Position numbers and translations under genes: made by a program. Shown piece by piece: positions 39,329 to 48,657 of a stretch of DNA of 64,000 bases. How positions within the stretch are numbered: position 1 is the stretch's first letter; every line of letters starts with the position of its first letter. Origin of the DNA: an uncultured bacterium (lineage in GTDB: Bacteria > Krumholzibacteriota > Krumholzibacteriia > LZORAL124-64-63); NCBI GenBank assembly GCA_937864225.1, contig CALMJK010000016.1, forward strand, positions 160,030 through 224,029. Reading direction: 5' to 3'. A model generated the notes under the pieces. The model did not search any database. It worked only from the letters and a program-made list of their open reading frames with translations, and was not told the DNA's origin.

Positions 39329-40174
39329 GTGATCCGTCCCATGGAGGAAAGCCAACCGGCGGCTGTGGCCGGCGCCCCTGGCTGGCTGGAGCGCCTGCCG
39401 CCCGACCTGGAGTACTTCCGCACCAGCGACGCCTATCGCGTCGATCTCCAGGCCTTCCAGGGCCCGCTCGACCTTCTGCTGTACCTGATCCAGAAGGACG
39501 AGATCGACATCTACGACATCCCGATCGCCCAGATCACCGACCAGTACCTGCGCTATCTGGCCGTGATCCAGGCGCTCGATCTCGACACGGCGGGCGATTT
39601 CCTGGTGGTGGCGGCCACGTTGCTGCGCATCAAGGCGCGCCTGCTGCTGCCCACGCAGCCGGAAGAGACTATCGAGGAGGAGGATCCCCGCGCCGAGCTG
39701 GTGCGCAGGCTGCTGGAGTACAAGCGCTACAAGGAGGCGGCCGCGCAGTTGCGCCGATGCGAGGAGGAGCGAAGCCGCTGGCACGTGCGCCAGACGCGCT
39801 GGCCCTTCCTCGGCGAAGCCGAACTGCCGCCGCCGCAGTTGCGCTTCAACATGTACGAGCTGCTCGCCGCGCTGGCGGACGTCTTCGACAAGCTGGCCGA
39901 GCCGCCCGTGCACACCGTGCAGCGCGAGCCGTTCACGGTCGCGCAGAAGATGGAGCGCATCCGCGAGCGTCTGCTGACCGCCACGAACCTGCGCTTCGAC
40001 GAGCTGTTCGCCGAAGACGCGATCCGGATGGAAGTGGTCGTGACGTTCATCGCGCTGCTGGAGCTGTGCCGGCGCGGCGAGGCGCGCTTCATCCAGACCG
40101 CGCTCAACGGCCCCGTCTGGATCCGCGTGGGCGTGGCGCAGCCGGTGAGCGGGGAGGAGGCCGTGCTGCCGTGA
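39329..40174 (+). CDS. scpA: Segregation and condensation protein A
   Basis: 281 residues, kleisin of the SMC-ScpAB condensin. N-terminal FQGPLDLLLYLIQKDEIDIYDIPIAQITDQYL is the hallmark (residues about 37-70, read in pieces), followed by LVVAATLLRIKARLLLP, an acidic linker and a C-terminal winged-helix (FIALLELCRRGEARF). Start GTG 39329 with AAGGAG. Overlaps scpB by 4 nt. SMC itself is outside the window. Confidence 0.94.
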   Translation: MIRPMEESQPAAVAGAPGWLERLPPDLEYFRTSDAYRVDLQAFQGPLDLLLYLIQKDEIDIYDIPIAQITDQYLRYLAVIQALDLDTAGDFLVVAATLLRIKARLLLPTQPEETIEEEDPRAELVRRLLEYKRYKEAAAQLRRCEEERSRWHVRQTRWPFLGEAELPPPQLRFNMYELLAALADVFDKLAEPPVHTVQREPFTVAQKMERIRERLLTATNLRFDELFAEDAIRMEVVVTFIALLELCRRGEARFIQTALNGPVWIRVGVAQPVSGEEAVLP

Positions 40175-40887
40175 AGCACGAGCTGGAGGCGTTGCTGTTC
40201 GCGACGGAAGCCCCGCTGGCCATGGGCCGGTTGCGCGCGTTGTTCCCCGACGTGGCGCCGCCCCAGTTGCGGGCCGCGATCGAGGAGCTGCGGGTCGAGT
40301 ACGAGCGGGACGGACGGGCCTTCACGGTCGTGGAATTCGGCGGCGGCTGGCAGATCGCCACGCGCCCGGAGCATGCCGGCCTGGTCAACCGCCTTTACGG
40401 CGGCCGCCGGCACGCGCGCCTGACCAAGGCGGGCCTCGAGGTGCTGGCGATCATCGCCTATCGGCAGCCGATCACGCGCCTGGAGATCGAGGATATCCGC
40501 GGCGTGCAGTGCACGGGCGCCCTCGCGACGCTGCTCGAGCGCGGTCTGATCGCCGTGGCGGGGCGCGCCGAGACGGTCGGCCACCCCATCCTCTACGGCA
40601 CGACGCGCGAGTTCCTGGGCCATCTCGGCCTGAAGGGGCTCGGGCAACTGCCGGCGCTGCCGCAGATCGAGCAGGTCATGGGCGATCGCGAGGAGTTCAG
40701 GCGCTTCGCGCTGCAGTTCGGCCAGGAGATCACCGACGACGATTTCGAGGAGGCCGAAGCGGACGGCGAGGACGCCGAGGCCGACGAGCCGCTCGACGCG
40801 CCGCCGGCGGGCGATCTGCCGGATCGCGAGCGCGTCGGCGAACGCGATCGGGAGGAGCCGGACGAGTTTGGACAGGCCGACGGCTGA
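40171..40887 (+). CDS. scpB: Segregation and condensation protein B
   Basis: 238 residues. Two winged-helix domains: ELEALLFATEAPLAMGRL at the start and LEVLAIIAYRQPITRLEIEDIRG in the second. The last ~60 residues are strongly acidic and probably disordered. Binds ScpA dimerically in condensin. GTG 40171 overlaps the scpA stop (GTGA) and follows GGAGGAGG. Its end overlaps rluB by 20 nt. Confidence 0.94.
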   Translation: MKHELEALLFATEAPLAMGRLRALFPDVAPPQLRAAIEELRVEYERDGRAFTVVEFGGGWQIATRPEHAGLVNRLYGGRRHARLTKAGLEVLAIIAYRQPITRLEIEDIRGVQCTGALATLLERGLIAVAGRAETVGHPILYGTTREFLGHLGLKGLGQLPALPQIEQVMGDREEFRRFALQFGQEITDDDFEEAEADGEDAEADEPLDAPPAGDLPDRERVGERDREEPDEFGQADG

Positions 40888-41635
40888 CGGCGCGATCCGG
40901 CTCAACCGCTTCCTTGCGCGCGCCGGGCTCGGCTCGCGCCGGGGCGTGGAAGACCTGGTGCGCGCCGGACGAGTCACCGTCAACGGCGTCGCGATCGCCG
41001 GGCTCGAGACGCGCGTGGATCCGGCGCGCGACACGGTCGCGCTCGACGGCAAGGAGATCCGGCTGCCCGCCGCCTGGGGAGTGTGGGCCTTCCACAAGCC
41101 GGCGGGCGTCGTCTCCACGTTGCGGGCGCAGGCGGGCCAGCAGGGCCTGGCCCCTTTCCGGACGCGCGCGGGTCTGCCGCCCGGGGCCGTGCCGGTCGGC
41201 CGCCTTGACGCCGACAGCACGGGCCTGCTCCTTTGGAGCGACGACGGCCAGCTCGCCCAAGGCTTGCTCAAGCCGGCCCACGGGGTCTGGAAGCACTACG
41301 AGGTCGAGCTGGACGCGCCTCTGACAGACGCGGGGGTTCGCGCCGTCGTGGCGGGCGGCCTGACGCTGGACGGCCGTCCCTGCCTGCCCGCCCGGCTGGC
41401 CCCGTTGCCCGGCCCGCGGGCGCGGCGCTGGCAGGTCGGCTTGCGCGAGGGACGCAACCGGCAGGTGCGCCGCATGTTCGCCCTGCTGGGGCTGACCGTC
41501 CTGCGCCTGCACCGGACCGCGGTCGGTCCGATCAGGCTGGGGCGGCTGGCGCCTGGCGCGTTCCGCCGCCTCACGCCGCGCGAGGAGACCGCGCTGCGCC
41601 GCGCGGCGGCGGGGCCCGGGGCAGCAAACTCTTGA
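40868..41635 (+). CDS. rRNA pseudouridine synthase, RluB/RsuA family
   Basis: 255 residues. S4 RNA-binding domain at 10-60 (RLNRFLARAGLGSRRGVEDLV), then the RsuA-type catalytic domain with the active Asp about residue 114 in VGRLDADSTGLLLWS and the REGRNRQVRRMF motif. Probably modifies 23S rRNA (RluB-like), inferred from the usual scpB-rluB linkage. Start TTG 40868 lies in scpB, with GGGAGGAG upstream. Confidence 0.88.
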   Translation: MDRPTADGAIRLNRFLARAGLGSRRGVEDLVRAGRVTVNGVAIAGLETRVDPARDTVALDGKEIRLPAAWGVWAFHKPAGVVSTLRAQAGQQGLAPFRTRAGLPPGAVPVGRLDADSTGLLLWSDDGQLAQGLLKPAHGVWKHYEVELDAPLTDAGVRAVVAGGLTLDGRPCLPARLAPLPGPRARRWQVGLREGRNRQVRRMFALLGLTVLRLHRTAVGPIRLGRLAPGAFRRLTPREETALRRAAAGPGAANS

Positions 41636-41652
41636 GCGAGGACGGTGGCCGC

Positions 41653-42753
41653 GTGGATTTTCCCAGCCTCTTCCGCCCCGGCATCCTGAGCACCCGCCCC
41701 TACAGCCCGGGCCGTCCGATCGAGGAGGTCCAGCGGGAGCTGGGCCTGCGCGACGTGATCAAGCTGGCCAGCAACGAGAACCCCGAGGGTCCTCTGCCCG
41801 AGGTTCTCGAGGCGATCCGCGCGGCCGCCGAGACGGGCAACCGCTATCCGGACGCGTCGTGCTGGGAACTGACGCGGGCGTTGGCCGCGCATCTGGGCGT
41901 GGCGACGGAGGCGATCCTGCTGGGCAACGGCTCGAACGAAGTGCTGGACCTCCTGATCCGGGCGGCCGTGTCGCCGGGCGAGAACGTCGTCTACGCGCAT
42001 CCCAGCTTCATCGTCTACCGCATCGCCACGGACGTCCATTTCGAGACCGGGCGCGCGGTGCCGCTGACGGCGGACGACCGCCACGACCTGCCGGCGATGG
42101 CGCGCGCCGCGGACGCGCGCACCAAGCTCGTGATCGTCTGCAACCCGAACAATCCCACCGGCACGTACAACACCGAGGCTGAGTTGCGCGCCCTGCTGGC
42201 GGCGCTGCCGCCGCGGACGCTCGTGGCCGTGGACGAAGCCTACTGCGATTACGCGGTCGCCGCGGACTATCCACGCAGCCTGGAGCTGCAGGCGCGGCAC
42301 CCGAACCTGGTCGTGCTGCGCACCTTCTCGAAGATCCACTCGCTCGCCGGGCTGCGCGTGGGGTATGCTGTGGGGCATCCGGACCTGATCGCGCAGCTGC
42401 AGAAGACGCGCGAGCCGTTCAACGTCAACTCGCTGGCGCAGGCCGCGGCCCTGGCCTGCCTGCGCCGGCACGACGTGGTGGCGCAGCGGGCCAAGCGCAA
42501 TCGCGAGCAGCTGGAGTGGCTCGCCGCCCGCTGCGAGGCGTTGGGGCTGCGGGTCACGCCGTCCCAGGCGAATTTCCTGCTGGTGCGTTGCCCGGGCGCG
42601 GCGGCGGAGCTGGCGCAGGCCCTGCTGCGGCGGGGCGTGATCGTGCGGCCGATGGCGGGCTGGGGGTTGGACGAGCATGCCCTGCGCATCAGCGTCGGCC
42701 TGCCCCAGGAGAACCGGCGGTGCATCCAGGCGCTGGAGGAGATCCTGACGTGA
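41653..42753 (+). CDS. hisC: Histidinol-phosphate / aromatic aminotransferase (class I/II PLP enzyme)
   Basis: 366 residues. PLP Lys in TFSKIHSLAGLRVGYAVG, Asn/Asp and Tyr residues in VCNPNNPTG and VDEAYCDYA, C-terminal Arg in LRISVG. The fold and motifs match HisC. Location directly before a DAHP synthase suggests it may also, or mainly, act on phenylpyruvate or hydroxyphenylpyruvate in Phe/Tyr synthesis; that is inference. Start GTG 41653 with GAGGA; TTG 41632, overlapping the rluB stop, is an alternative adding seven residues. Confidence 0.85.
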   Translation: MDFPSLFRPGILSTRPYSPGRPIEEVQRELGLRDVIKLASNENPEGPLPEVLEAIRAAAETGNRYPDASCWELTRALAAHLGVATEAILLGNGSNEVLDLLIRAAVSPGENVVYAHPSFIVYRIATDVHFETGRAVPLTADDRHDLPAMARAADARTKLVIVCNPNNPTGTYNTEAELRALLAALPPRTLVAVDEAYCDYAVAADYPRSLELQARHPNLVVLRTFSKIHSLAGLRVGYAVGHPDLIAQLQKTREPFNVNSLAQAAALACLRRHDVVAQRAKRNREQLEWLAARCEALGLRVTPSQANFLLVRCPGAAAELAQALLRRGVIVRPMAGWGLDEHALRISVGLPQENRRCIQALEEILT

Positions 42754-43622
42754 GCGGCGAACCCGCGCCCCTGCGCCTGCCGCCCGACGGCACCGGCGCG
42801 GCGCCCGAGCGGCCGCTGCGCGCGCTGCGCACGCCCGAGCGCGCGGCCGTGCAGGTGCGGGTCGGCCCGGTGACGCTGGGCGGGCCGCGGATCGTGCTCA
42901 TGGCCGGGCCGTGCGCCGTGGAATCGCGCGAGGGCCTGTTGCGCATCGCGCGCGCGGTCGCCGCCAACGGCGCCCAGATGCTGCGGGGCGGGGCGTGGAA
43001 GCCGCGCACCTCGCCGCACGATTTCCAGGGTCTGGGGCCGGACGCGCTGGAATTGCTAGCGGAGGCGCGGGCCGTTACCGGCCTGCCGATCGTGACCGAG
43101 GTGCTCGACCCGCGCGAGGTGGAGCGCGTGGCCGCCGTCGCGGACATGCTGCAGATCGGCAGCCGCAGCGTGCAGAATTTCCCGCTGCTGCGGGAGGCCG
43201 GCCTCAGCGGCCGGCCGCTGCTGCTCAAGCGCGGCATGATGACCACCGTCTACGAATGGCTCTGCGCGGCCGAGTACGTGCTGGAGACGGGCAACGAGCA
43301 GGTCGTGCTGTGCGAGCGGGGCATCCGCACCTTCGAGGGCGCCACGCGCAACACGCTCGACCTGGGGGCGGTCGCGGTCCTGAAGGCCCGCTGCCGCCTG
43401 CCGGTGGTGGTCGATCCCAGCCACGCCGCGGGCGATGTGGCCTACGTGACCGCGCTGGCGCGCGCGGCGGTGGCCGCGGGCGCGGACGGCCTGCTGGTGG
43501 AGGTGCACGACGACCCGCCCCGCGCCCTGAGCGACGGCCAGCAGTCGCTCACGCCGGCGCAATTCGCGGCCCTGGCCGCCGCCTGCCACGCCGTCGCCGC
43601 GGCCTCGGGCCGCGACGCCTAA
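42750..43622 (+). CDS. aroF: 3-deoxy-7-phosphoheptulonate synthase, type I-beta
   Basis: 290 residues. KDO8P-synthase-like TIM barrel: [67 protein letters not shown] and [10 protein letters not shown]. Catalyses the first step of the shikimate pathway. The short N-terminal extension (about 35 residues) lacks an ACT or chorismate mutase domain, so feedback control is not evident. GTG 42750 overlaps the hisC stop and follows GGAGGAG. Confidence 0.92.
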   Translation: MSGEPAPLRLPPDGTGAAPERPLRALRTPERAAVQVRVGPVTLGGPRIVLMAGPCAVESREGLLRIARAVAANGAQMLRGGAWKPRTSPHDFQGLGPDALELLAEARAVTGLPIVTEVLDPREVERVAAVADMLQIGSRSVQNFPLLREAGLSGRPLLLKRGMMTTVYEWLCAAEYVLETGNEQVVLCERGIRTFEGATRNTLDLGAVAVLKARCRLPVVVDPSHAAGDVAYVTALARAAVAAGADGLLVEVHDDPPRALSDGQQSLTPAQFAALAAACHAVAAASGRDA

Positions 43623-43634
43623 GCGAGCCTGCCC

Positions 43635-45125
43635 ATGTCGGACCTGGACGCCTTCTCCAACCAAGCCGGCGCGCCGGCGCAGCTCGGCGAAGTGCCGCCG
43701 GACGCGGTCATCGCCATCGACGGTCCCGCCGGCTCGGGCAAGTCCTCGACCGCGCGGGCGTTGGCCAAGCAGTTCGGCCTGCTTTACGTGGACACGGGCG
43801 CGATGTACCGCGCCCTCACCTGGGCGGCGCTGGGCGCCGGCCTGGAGCCCGGCGAAGAGGCGCGGATCGCGAGCCTGCTCGCCGGGGCGCGGCTCGAGCT
43901 GCGGCCGGGCGAGGACGAGGCGCGCGTGTTCTGGGACGGTCGCGACGTTTCGGCGGCGATCCGCACCCCGGCCGTGGAAGCGGCGGTCTCGCACGTGAGC
44001 GCGCACGCCGAGGTGCGGCGCGAGATGGTCGAGCGCCAGCGCGCCCTGGCCCGCCGCGCGGGGGTCGTCATGGAGGGGCGCGACATCGGCAGCGCCGTGT
44101 TCCCGCTGGCCACGGCCAAGCTCTATCTCGACGCGACCGTCGAGGCGCGCGTCGAGCGGCGGGTGCGCCAGCACCGCCTGCGCGGCCACGCGGTCGACCC
44201 GGCCGCCGTCGCGGCGGACCTGGCCGAGCGCGACCGCCTCGACAGCGCGCGGCGGCAGAGCCCGCTGACCATTTCGCCCGACGCGGCCGTGCTGGAGACG
44301 AGCGCCTGGCAGCTGCCGGAGCAGATCGAGCGCGCGGCGGCGGCGGTCGCCGCGATCGTCGCGCAACAGACGCCCCCGCCAGCGCTGCCGGACCAGCCCC
44401 GCTTGTGCGCGCGGCGCCGCGTGGTGTACGCCGTGTTCGGCGTGCTGGCCCGCTTCTACGGCCTGCGCGAGCAGGACCGGCGCCAGCTCGATCTGCCGGG
44501 CGGCGTCATCGTCGCGCCCATGCACCTGAGCTACTGGGATGCCCCCCTGGTCGGCGCGACGCTGCGGCGCCCGGCGCTGCACACGCTGGCCAAGGCGGAG
44601 CTCTTTCGCCTGCCGCCGATGCGCGCGGTGCTGCGCACGCTCGACGCGGTGCCGATCCGGCGCAGCGGTTTCGACGCGGGGGCGTTCCACGTCGCCTGCG
44701 AGCACCTGGCCGCCGGCCGCGATATCCTGATCTTCCCGGAAGGCACGCGACGTCCGCCCGGACGGCCGGGCCCCGTGCGCAGCGGCCTGGGCCTGCTCAT
44801 GCAGCGCTCGCTGGCGCCGGCGGTGCCGGTTTTCGTGCGCGGCACGCGGGGGCTGCAGCCGGGCGGATCGTCCGATTCGCCCCTGGAAGTGCGGTTCGCC
44901 CCGGCCGTGCGCCTGCGCGCGCTGCCCGCCCTGCGGGCGCGGCACGACGAGCGCCAGATCAGCGCCCGCATCGGGGCGCTGTTCGAGGCGATCTACGGGG
45001 AGCTGCAAGCCCGGTCGTTCGCGCAGAACCCGCAGACCGCCTGGGAAATCGCCGATCGGGAGCGCGCGGCCGTGAGCTGCGCGCGGCGCGAGGCCCGCGT
45101 CTTCGGGTCCCGCGCCCCGGCCTGA
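43635..45125 (+). CDS. Cytidylate kinase fused to 1-acyl-glycerol-3-phosphate acyltransferase (Cmk-PlsC)
   Basis: 496 residues in two enzymes. Residues 20-235 are a CMP kinase: Walker A DGPAGSGKSSTA near 30, YVDTGAMYRA, MEGRDIGSAVFP, and the Arg-rich RDRLDSARRQSPL. A Pro-rich joint near 240 leads to a PlsC domain: HLSYWD (the HX4D motif, residue about 297), LRTLDAVPIRRSG, FPEGTRRP near 367 and PAVPVFVRG. The first part phosphorylates CMP/dCMP; the second acylates lysophosphatidic acid and would bring the protein to the membrane. Separate cmk and plsC genes side by side before rpsA are common, so the fusion fits known order. The frame is open throughout. Confidence 0.9.
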   Translation: MSDLDAFSNQAGAPAQLGEVPPDAVIAIDGPAGSGKSSTARALAKQFGLLYVDTGAMYRALTWAALGAGLEPGEEARIASLLAGARLELRPGEDEARVFWDGRDVSAAIRTPAVEAAVSHVSAHAEVRREMVERQRALARRAGVVMEGRDIGSAVFPLATAKLYLDATVEARVERRVRQHRLRGHAVDPAAVAADLAERDRLDSARRQSPLTISPDAAVLETSAWQLPEQIERAAAAVAAIVAQQTPPPALPDQPRLCARRRVVYAVFGVLARFYGLREQDRRQLDLPGGVIVAPMHLSYWDAPLVGATLRRPALHTLAKAELFRLPPMRAVLRTLDAVPIRRSGFDAGAFHVACEHLAAGRDILIFPEGTRRPPGRPGPVRSGLGLLMQRSLAPAVPVFVRGTRGLQPGGSSDSPLEVRFAPAVRLRALPALRARHDERQISARIGALFEAIYGELQARSFAQNPQTAWEIADRERAAVSCARREARVFGSRAPA

Positions 45126-45155
45126 GCCGCGCCCGCCGGCCCCTCCTCTGGCGCC

Positions 45156-45184
45156 TTGCCAAGCGGGCGCAAAACGTGTAAATT
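45156..45184 (+). promoter_or_regulatory. rpsA promoter
   Basis: TTGCCA (45156-45161, 5 of 6), 17 bp, TAAATT (45179-45184, 4 of 6), in the gap after the cmk-plsC gene. Start near 45191 gives a leader of about 54 nt. Confidence 0.68.
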
Positions 45185-45193
45185 ACCCTTTCT

Positions 45194-45214
45194 GCCCGGT
45201 TTTTTGGGCCGGGC
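45194..45214 (+). promoter_or_regulatory. Leader hairpin of rpsA
   Basis: GCCCGG and CCGGGC form a 6-bp stem with a T-rich 9-nt loop, just after the predicted start of transcription and before the AAGGAGG (45228-45234) of rpsA. It could be a target for S1 autoregulation; no experiment supports this. Confidence 0.35.
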
Positions 45215-45244
45215 CAATCCATGCCACAAGGAGGCGATCGTTTC

Positions 45245-47164
45245 ATGGCTTTCTCCACCTCTTCCGGGGAGGAGCGTTCTCACGGCCACCGTGGCGATCG
45301 GCCGCGTCGCGGCCCGTCGCGCCGCTGGGCCGACGACGACGAGGACAGCTTCCCCGCAGCGACCGTTCCGGCCGCTCCCAAGTTGACCAAGGAATTCGAT
45401 CCCGCCGCCATCGTGAACCAGGACTACGTCGAGGACGGCGACCTGGACCCGGTCGCTCAGCTGCAGCTGATCAACCAGTACGAGCAGACGATCCAGGAGA
45501 TCCAGGAAGGCCAGATTCTGCGGGGCACCGTCGTCGAGGTGCGCGAGAACGAGGTCCTGCTGGACATCGGCTTCAAGAGCGAGGGGGTCATCCCCATCGA
45601 GGAGTTCGGCGAGCAGGCCGCCGTGAAGGAGGGCGACACGTTCGATGTCTTCCTCGAGAAGATCGAGAACCAGGACGGCCTGGTGGTCCTCTCGAAGGAA
45701 CGCGCCGACTTCCTCAAGGTCTGGGACAAGATCAAACAGGCCCACGAGACCGGCGAGGTCGTCGAGGGGGTCGTGGACCGCCGCATCAAGGGCGGCCTGG
45801 TGGTGAAGCTGTGGGGCGTGGACACCTTCCTGCCCGGCTCCCAGGTCGCGCTGCGCCAGGTTCCCGATCTCGACAGCCTGATCGGCGAGACGATCCAGTG
45901 CCGGATCATCAAGAAGAACAAGCGGCGCCGCAACGTCGTGGTCAGCCGCCGCGTCGTGCTGGAGCAGGAGCGCGAGCGCAAGAAGTCCGCCCTCATCTCC
46001 GAGCTGGAGAAGGGCCAGATCCGCACCGGCGTCGTGAAGAACATCACCGATTTCGGCGCCTTCGTGGACCTGGGCGGCATCGACGGCCTGCTGCACATCA
46101 CCGACCTCTCCTGGGGGCGCGTGCAGCATCCGAGCGAGGTCGTGCAGATCGGGCAGGAGATCTCGGTGAAGGTGCTCGACTTCGATCAGGAGCGGGAGCG
46201 CATTTCGCTGGGGCTCAAGCAGCTGCAGGCGTACCCGTGGGAGGACGTCGAGCGCCGCTACCCCGACGGCACGGTCGTGCGCGGCAAGGTCGTCAGCATC
46301 ACCAACTACGGCGCGTTCGTCGAGCTGGAGAAGGGCATCGAGGGGCTGATCCACATCAGCGAGATGTCCTGGACCCGCCACATCAAGCATCCGTCCAAGG
46401 TCGTCAACATCGGCGACGAAGTGGACGTGATGGTGCTCAAGATCGACAAGGAGAGCGAGAAGATCTCGCTCGGGCTCAAGCAGTGCGAGCCCGATCCGTG
46501 GCTGTCGCTCGCGCAGCGCTACCCCGTGGGCACGATCCTCGAGGGCAAGGTGCGCAACCTCACCGACTTCGGCGCCTTCGTCGAGGTCGAGGAGGGCATC
46601 GACGGCCTCGTCCACATCAGCGACATGTCGTGGACGAAGCGCGTGCGGCACCCGAAGGAGATCGTGCGCCGCGGCGACACGGTGCAGGTGCAGATCCTGG
46701 ACATCGACATCGACAAGCGCCGCATCAGCCTCGGGATCAAGCAGCTGCAGGAGAACCCGTGGCCGACGCTGGCCGCGGAGTTTCCGGCCGGACGCGATTC
46801 CCAGGGCAAGGTGTCGCGCATGCTCGATCACGGCGTGATCGTCGATCTGCCCGACGACCTCGAGGGCTTCGTGCCGCTGGGCCACCTCGGCATTCCGAAG
46901 CTGGACAAGCCGCAGTACTACTTCCGCGAGGGCGAGGAGATCCTGCTGAAGGTCATCAAGATGGACGTGGAGAACCGTCGCATCGTGCTCTCCATCTCCG
47001 AGCGGCTGAAGGACGATCGCGATCAGCTGCAGGCCTTCATCGACACGCACCCGCGCCTCGAGGACGTGGTCGCCGCCGAGGCCGCCGCCGGCGGCGAGAG
47101 CCGTCCGCACAGCGCCGAGGACGACGACCTGGCCGACATCGCGGCCGAGGAGAGCCCGTCCTGA
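45245..47164 (+). CDS. rpsA: Ribosomal protein bS1 (six S1 domains)
   Basis: 639 residues, longer than E. coli S1 (557) through an ~80-residue N-terminal low-complexity Ser/Arg/Asp tract and a C-terminal acidic tail. Six OB-fold S1 repeats can be traced, with repeated NITDFGAFVDL, ITNYGAFVEL and NLTDFGAFVEV cores and LGLKQ endings. It binds mRNA for 30S loading. Start ATG 45245 with perfect AAGGAGG at 10-nt spacing; ATG 45221 in the same frame lies upstream of that site and is less likely. Confidence 0.95.
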   Translation: MAFSTSSGEERSHGHRGDRPRRGPSRRWADDDEDSFPAATVPAAPKLTKEFDPAAIVNQDYVEDGDLDPVAQLQLINQYEQTIQEIQEGQILRGTVVEVRENEVLLDIGFKSEGVIPIEEFGEQAAVKEGDTFDVFLEKIENQDGLVVLSKERADFLKVWDKIKQAHETGEVVEGVVDRRIKGGLVVKLWGVDTFLPGSQVALRQVPDLDSLIGETIQCRIIKKNKRRRNVVVSRRVVLEQERERKKSALISELEKGQIRTGVVKNITDFGAFVDLGGIDGLLHITDLSWGRVQHPSEVVQIGQEISVKVLDFDQERERISLGLKQLQAYPWEDVERRYPDGTVVRGKVVSITNYGAFVELEKGIEGLIHISEMSWTRHIKHPSKVVNIGDEVDVMVLKIDKESEKISLGLKQCEPDPWLSLAQRYPVGTILEGKVRNLTDFGAFVEVEEGIDGLVHISDMSWTKRVRHPKEIVRRGDTVQVQILDIDIDKRRISLGIKQLQENPWPTLAAEFPAGRDSQGKVSRMLDHGVIVDLPDDLEGFVPLGHLGIPKLDKPQYYFREGEEILLKVIKMDVENRRIVLSISERLKDDRDQLQAFIDTHPRLEDVVAAEAAAGGESRPHSAEDDDLADIAAEESPS

Positions 47165-47238
47165 GCGTCGCGCGGCGCGAGGCGCCGCGACGCTGCTGGC
47201 CCGTTGACGGGGGTGGGGGATCGGCCGCCACCCCCGTC
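47164..47238 (+). terminator. Two tandem hairpins after rpsA
   Basis: First hairpin 47164-47194: 9-bp stem AGCGTCGCG / CGCGACGCT. Second 47206-47238: perfect 11-bp stem GACGGGGGTGG / CCACCCCCGTC with an 11-nt loop. Neither has a T-run. Together they fill the gap before mtaB and could end or attenuate rpsA transcription, or protect its 3' end. Confidence 0.5.
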
Positions 47239-47262
47239 GCGTCACCGCACGGGAGGCGTGCC

Positions 47263-48657
47263 ATGGCCGGCGCCGCGCCCGAGCGCCCGTTGCGCGTGGC
47301 CTTCGCCACGCTCGGCTGTCGCCTCAACCAGTTCGACACCGAGGCCATGAAGGAGGCGGTGGGCGGCGCCGGGGGCGACGCTCGCTTGGCCGGTTGGGAC
47401 GTCGTGCCGTGGGCGAGCGAGGCCGACGTGTACGTCATCAACAGCTGCACCGTGACCGCCCGGGCCGACCAGAAGTGCCGGCAGCTGGCGCGCGCGATCC
47501 GGCGGCGACGGCCGGCGGCGCGTGTCGTCGTCACCGGCTGCTACGCGCAGACCCAGCCGGCGCGCGTGGCCGCGATCGAGGGCGTCGACGCGGTCGTGGG
47601 CAACCCGGACAAGGACGACCCGGGCGCCTGGCTGACGGCGCTGCCGGCCGCCGCGCCCCCCCTGGTCCGCGTGACGCCCTTCGGCGCGCGCGCCCCGCTG
47701 GCCGACGCGCCGCTGGAGCGCTTCGCCGGACACTCGCGCGCCTTCGTGAAGATCCAGGACGGCTGCGACCTGCGCTGCGCCTACTGCGTGATCTGGCGGG
47801 CGCGCGGCCCCGCACGCTCGCGCCCGCCCGCGCAGGTGCTGGCGCAGGCGCGCTCCCTGCACGCCGCGGGGTTCCACGAGCTGGTGCTGACCGGCGTCAA
47901 CCTGGGCAGCTACGGGCGCGACCTGGGGGCGCAGGCCACGCTGGCGGGGCTGGTGGCGGAGCTGCTGGCGCGCCTGCCCGACCTGCGGCTGCGCCTGAGC
48001 AGCCTGCACCCGGACGAACTCACCCCCGCGCTGCTGGCCGAATTCGTCCGCCACGGGCCCCGACTGCGCCCGCACCTGCACCTGTCGCTGCAAAGCGGCT
48101 CCGACGCGGTGCTGCGGCGCATGCGCCGTCCCTACACGACGGACGCGGCCCGCGCCGCCGTCGCCGCCTACGCCGCGGCCGTCCCGGCGGCGGGCCTGGG
48201 CGCCGACATCATCGTCGGCTATCCGGGCGAGACGGCCGCGGATTTCGCCGCAACGCGCGCCCTGCTGACGGAGCTGCCCTTCACGTACCTGCATGTCTTC
48301 CGGTTCTCGCCCCGCCCCGGCACGCCGGCGGCCGCGCTGGACGAGCCCGTGCCGGCCGCCGTGGCCGGCGAGCGCGCCGCCGCGCTGCGCCGGCTCTCGC
48401 GCCGCCAGCGGGCGGCGTTCGAGTCCTCGCTGGCGGGCAGCTGGCGGGAGGCCGTCGTGGAGGACGGGGCGGCGCCGGCCGGTTGGCGCACCGCCACGAC
48501 CGACAATTACGCGACCGTGCTCGTGCCGGATCGCGTGCGCGCCGGCGCGCTGGTGCGGGTGCGCCTGGCGCGCCTCGGCGCCGGCGCCCTGCGCGCCGAC
48601 GCCGTCGAGCCGCTCTCACCGTCCGCCGCCGGCCCCGACCCGGCGCCGGAGCGCTGA
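47263..48657 (+). CDS. mtaB: tRNA (N6-threonylcarbamoyladenosine-37-C2) methylthiotransferase MtaB
   Basis: 464 residues. N-terminal UPF0004 domain with Cys in TLGCRLNQFD, NSCTVT and TGCYAQ for an auxiliary Fe-S cluster; radical-SAM CxxxCxxC in GCDLRCAYC (about 165-173); C-terminal TRAM-like RNA-binding domain. The NQ-D-T form at the start (GCRLNQFDTE) and NSCTVT mark MtaB rather than MiaB. It converts t6A37 to ms2t6A37. ATG 47263 has GGGAGG. Overlaps miaB by one base, so both methylthiotransferases are made from one message. Confidence 0.92.
   Translation: MAGAAPERPLRVAFATLGCRLNQFDTEAMKEAVGGAGGDARLAGWDVVPWASEADVYVINSCTVTARADQKCRQLARAIRRRRPAARVVVTGCYAQTQPARVAAIEGVDAVVGNPDKDDPGAWLTALPAAAPPLVRVTPFGARAPLADAPLERFAGHSRAFVKIQDGCDLRCAYCVIWRARGPARSRPPAQVLAQARSLHAAGFHELVLTGVNLGSYGRDLGAQATLAGLVAELLARLPDLRLRLSSLHPDELTPALLAEFVRHGPRLRPHLHLSLQSGSDAVLRRMRRPYTTDAARAAVAAYAAAVPAAGLGADIIVGYPGETAADFAATRALLTELPFTYLHVFRFSPRPGTPAAALDEPVPAAVAGERAAALRRLSRRQRAAFESSLAGSWREAVVEDGAAPAGWRTATTDNYATVLVPDRVRAGALVRVRLARLGAGALRADAVEPLSPSAAGPDPAPER

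Noticed and set aside
47204-47232. TTGACG as a promoter for mtaB
   Set aside because: No -10-like box at 16-18 bp; the bases belong to a perfect hairpin.
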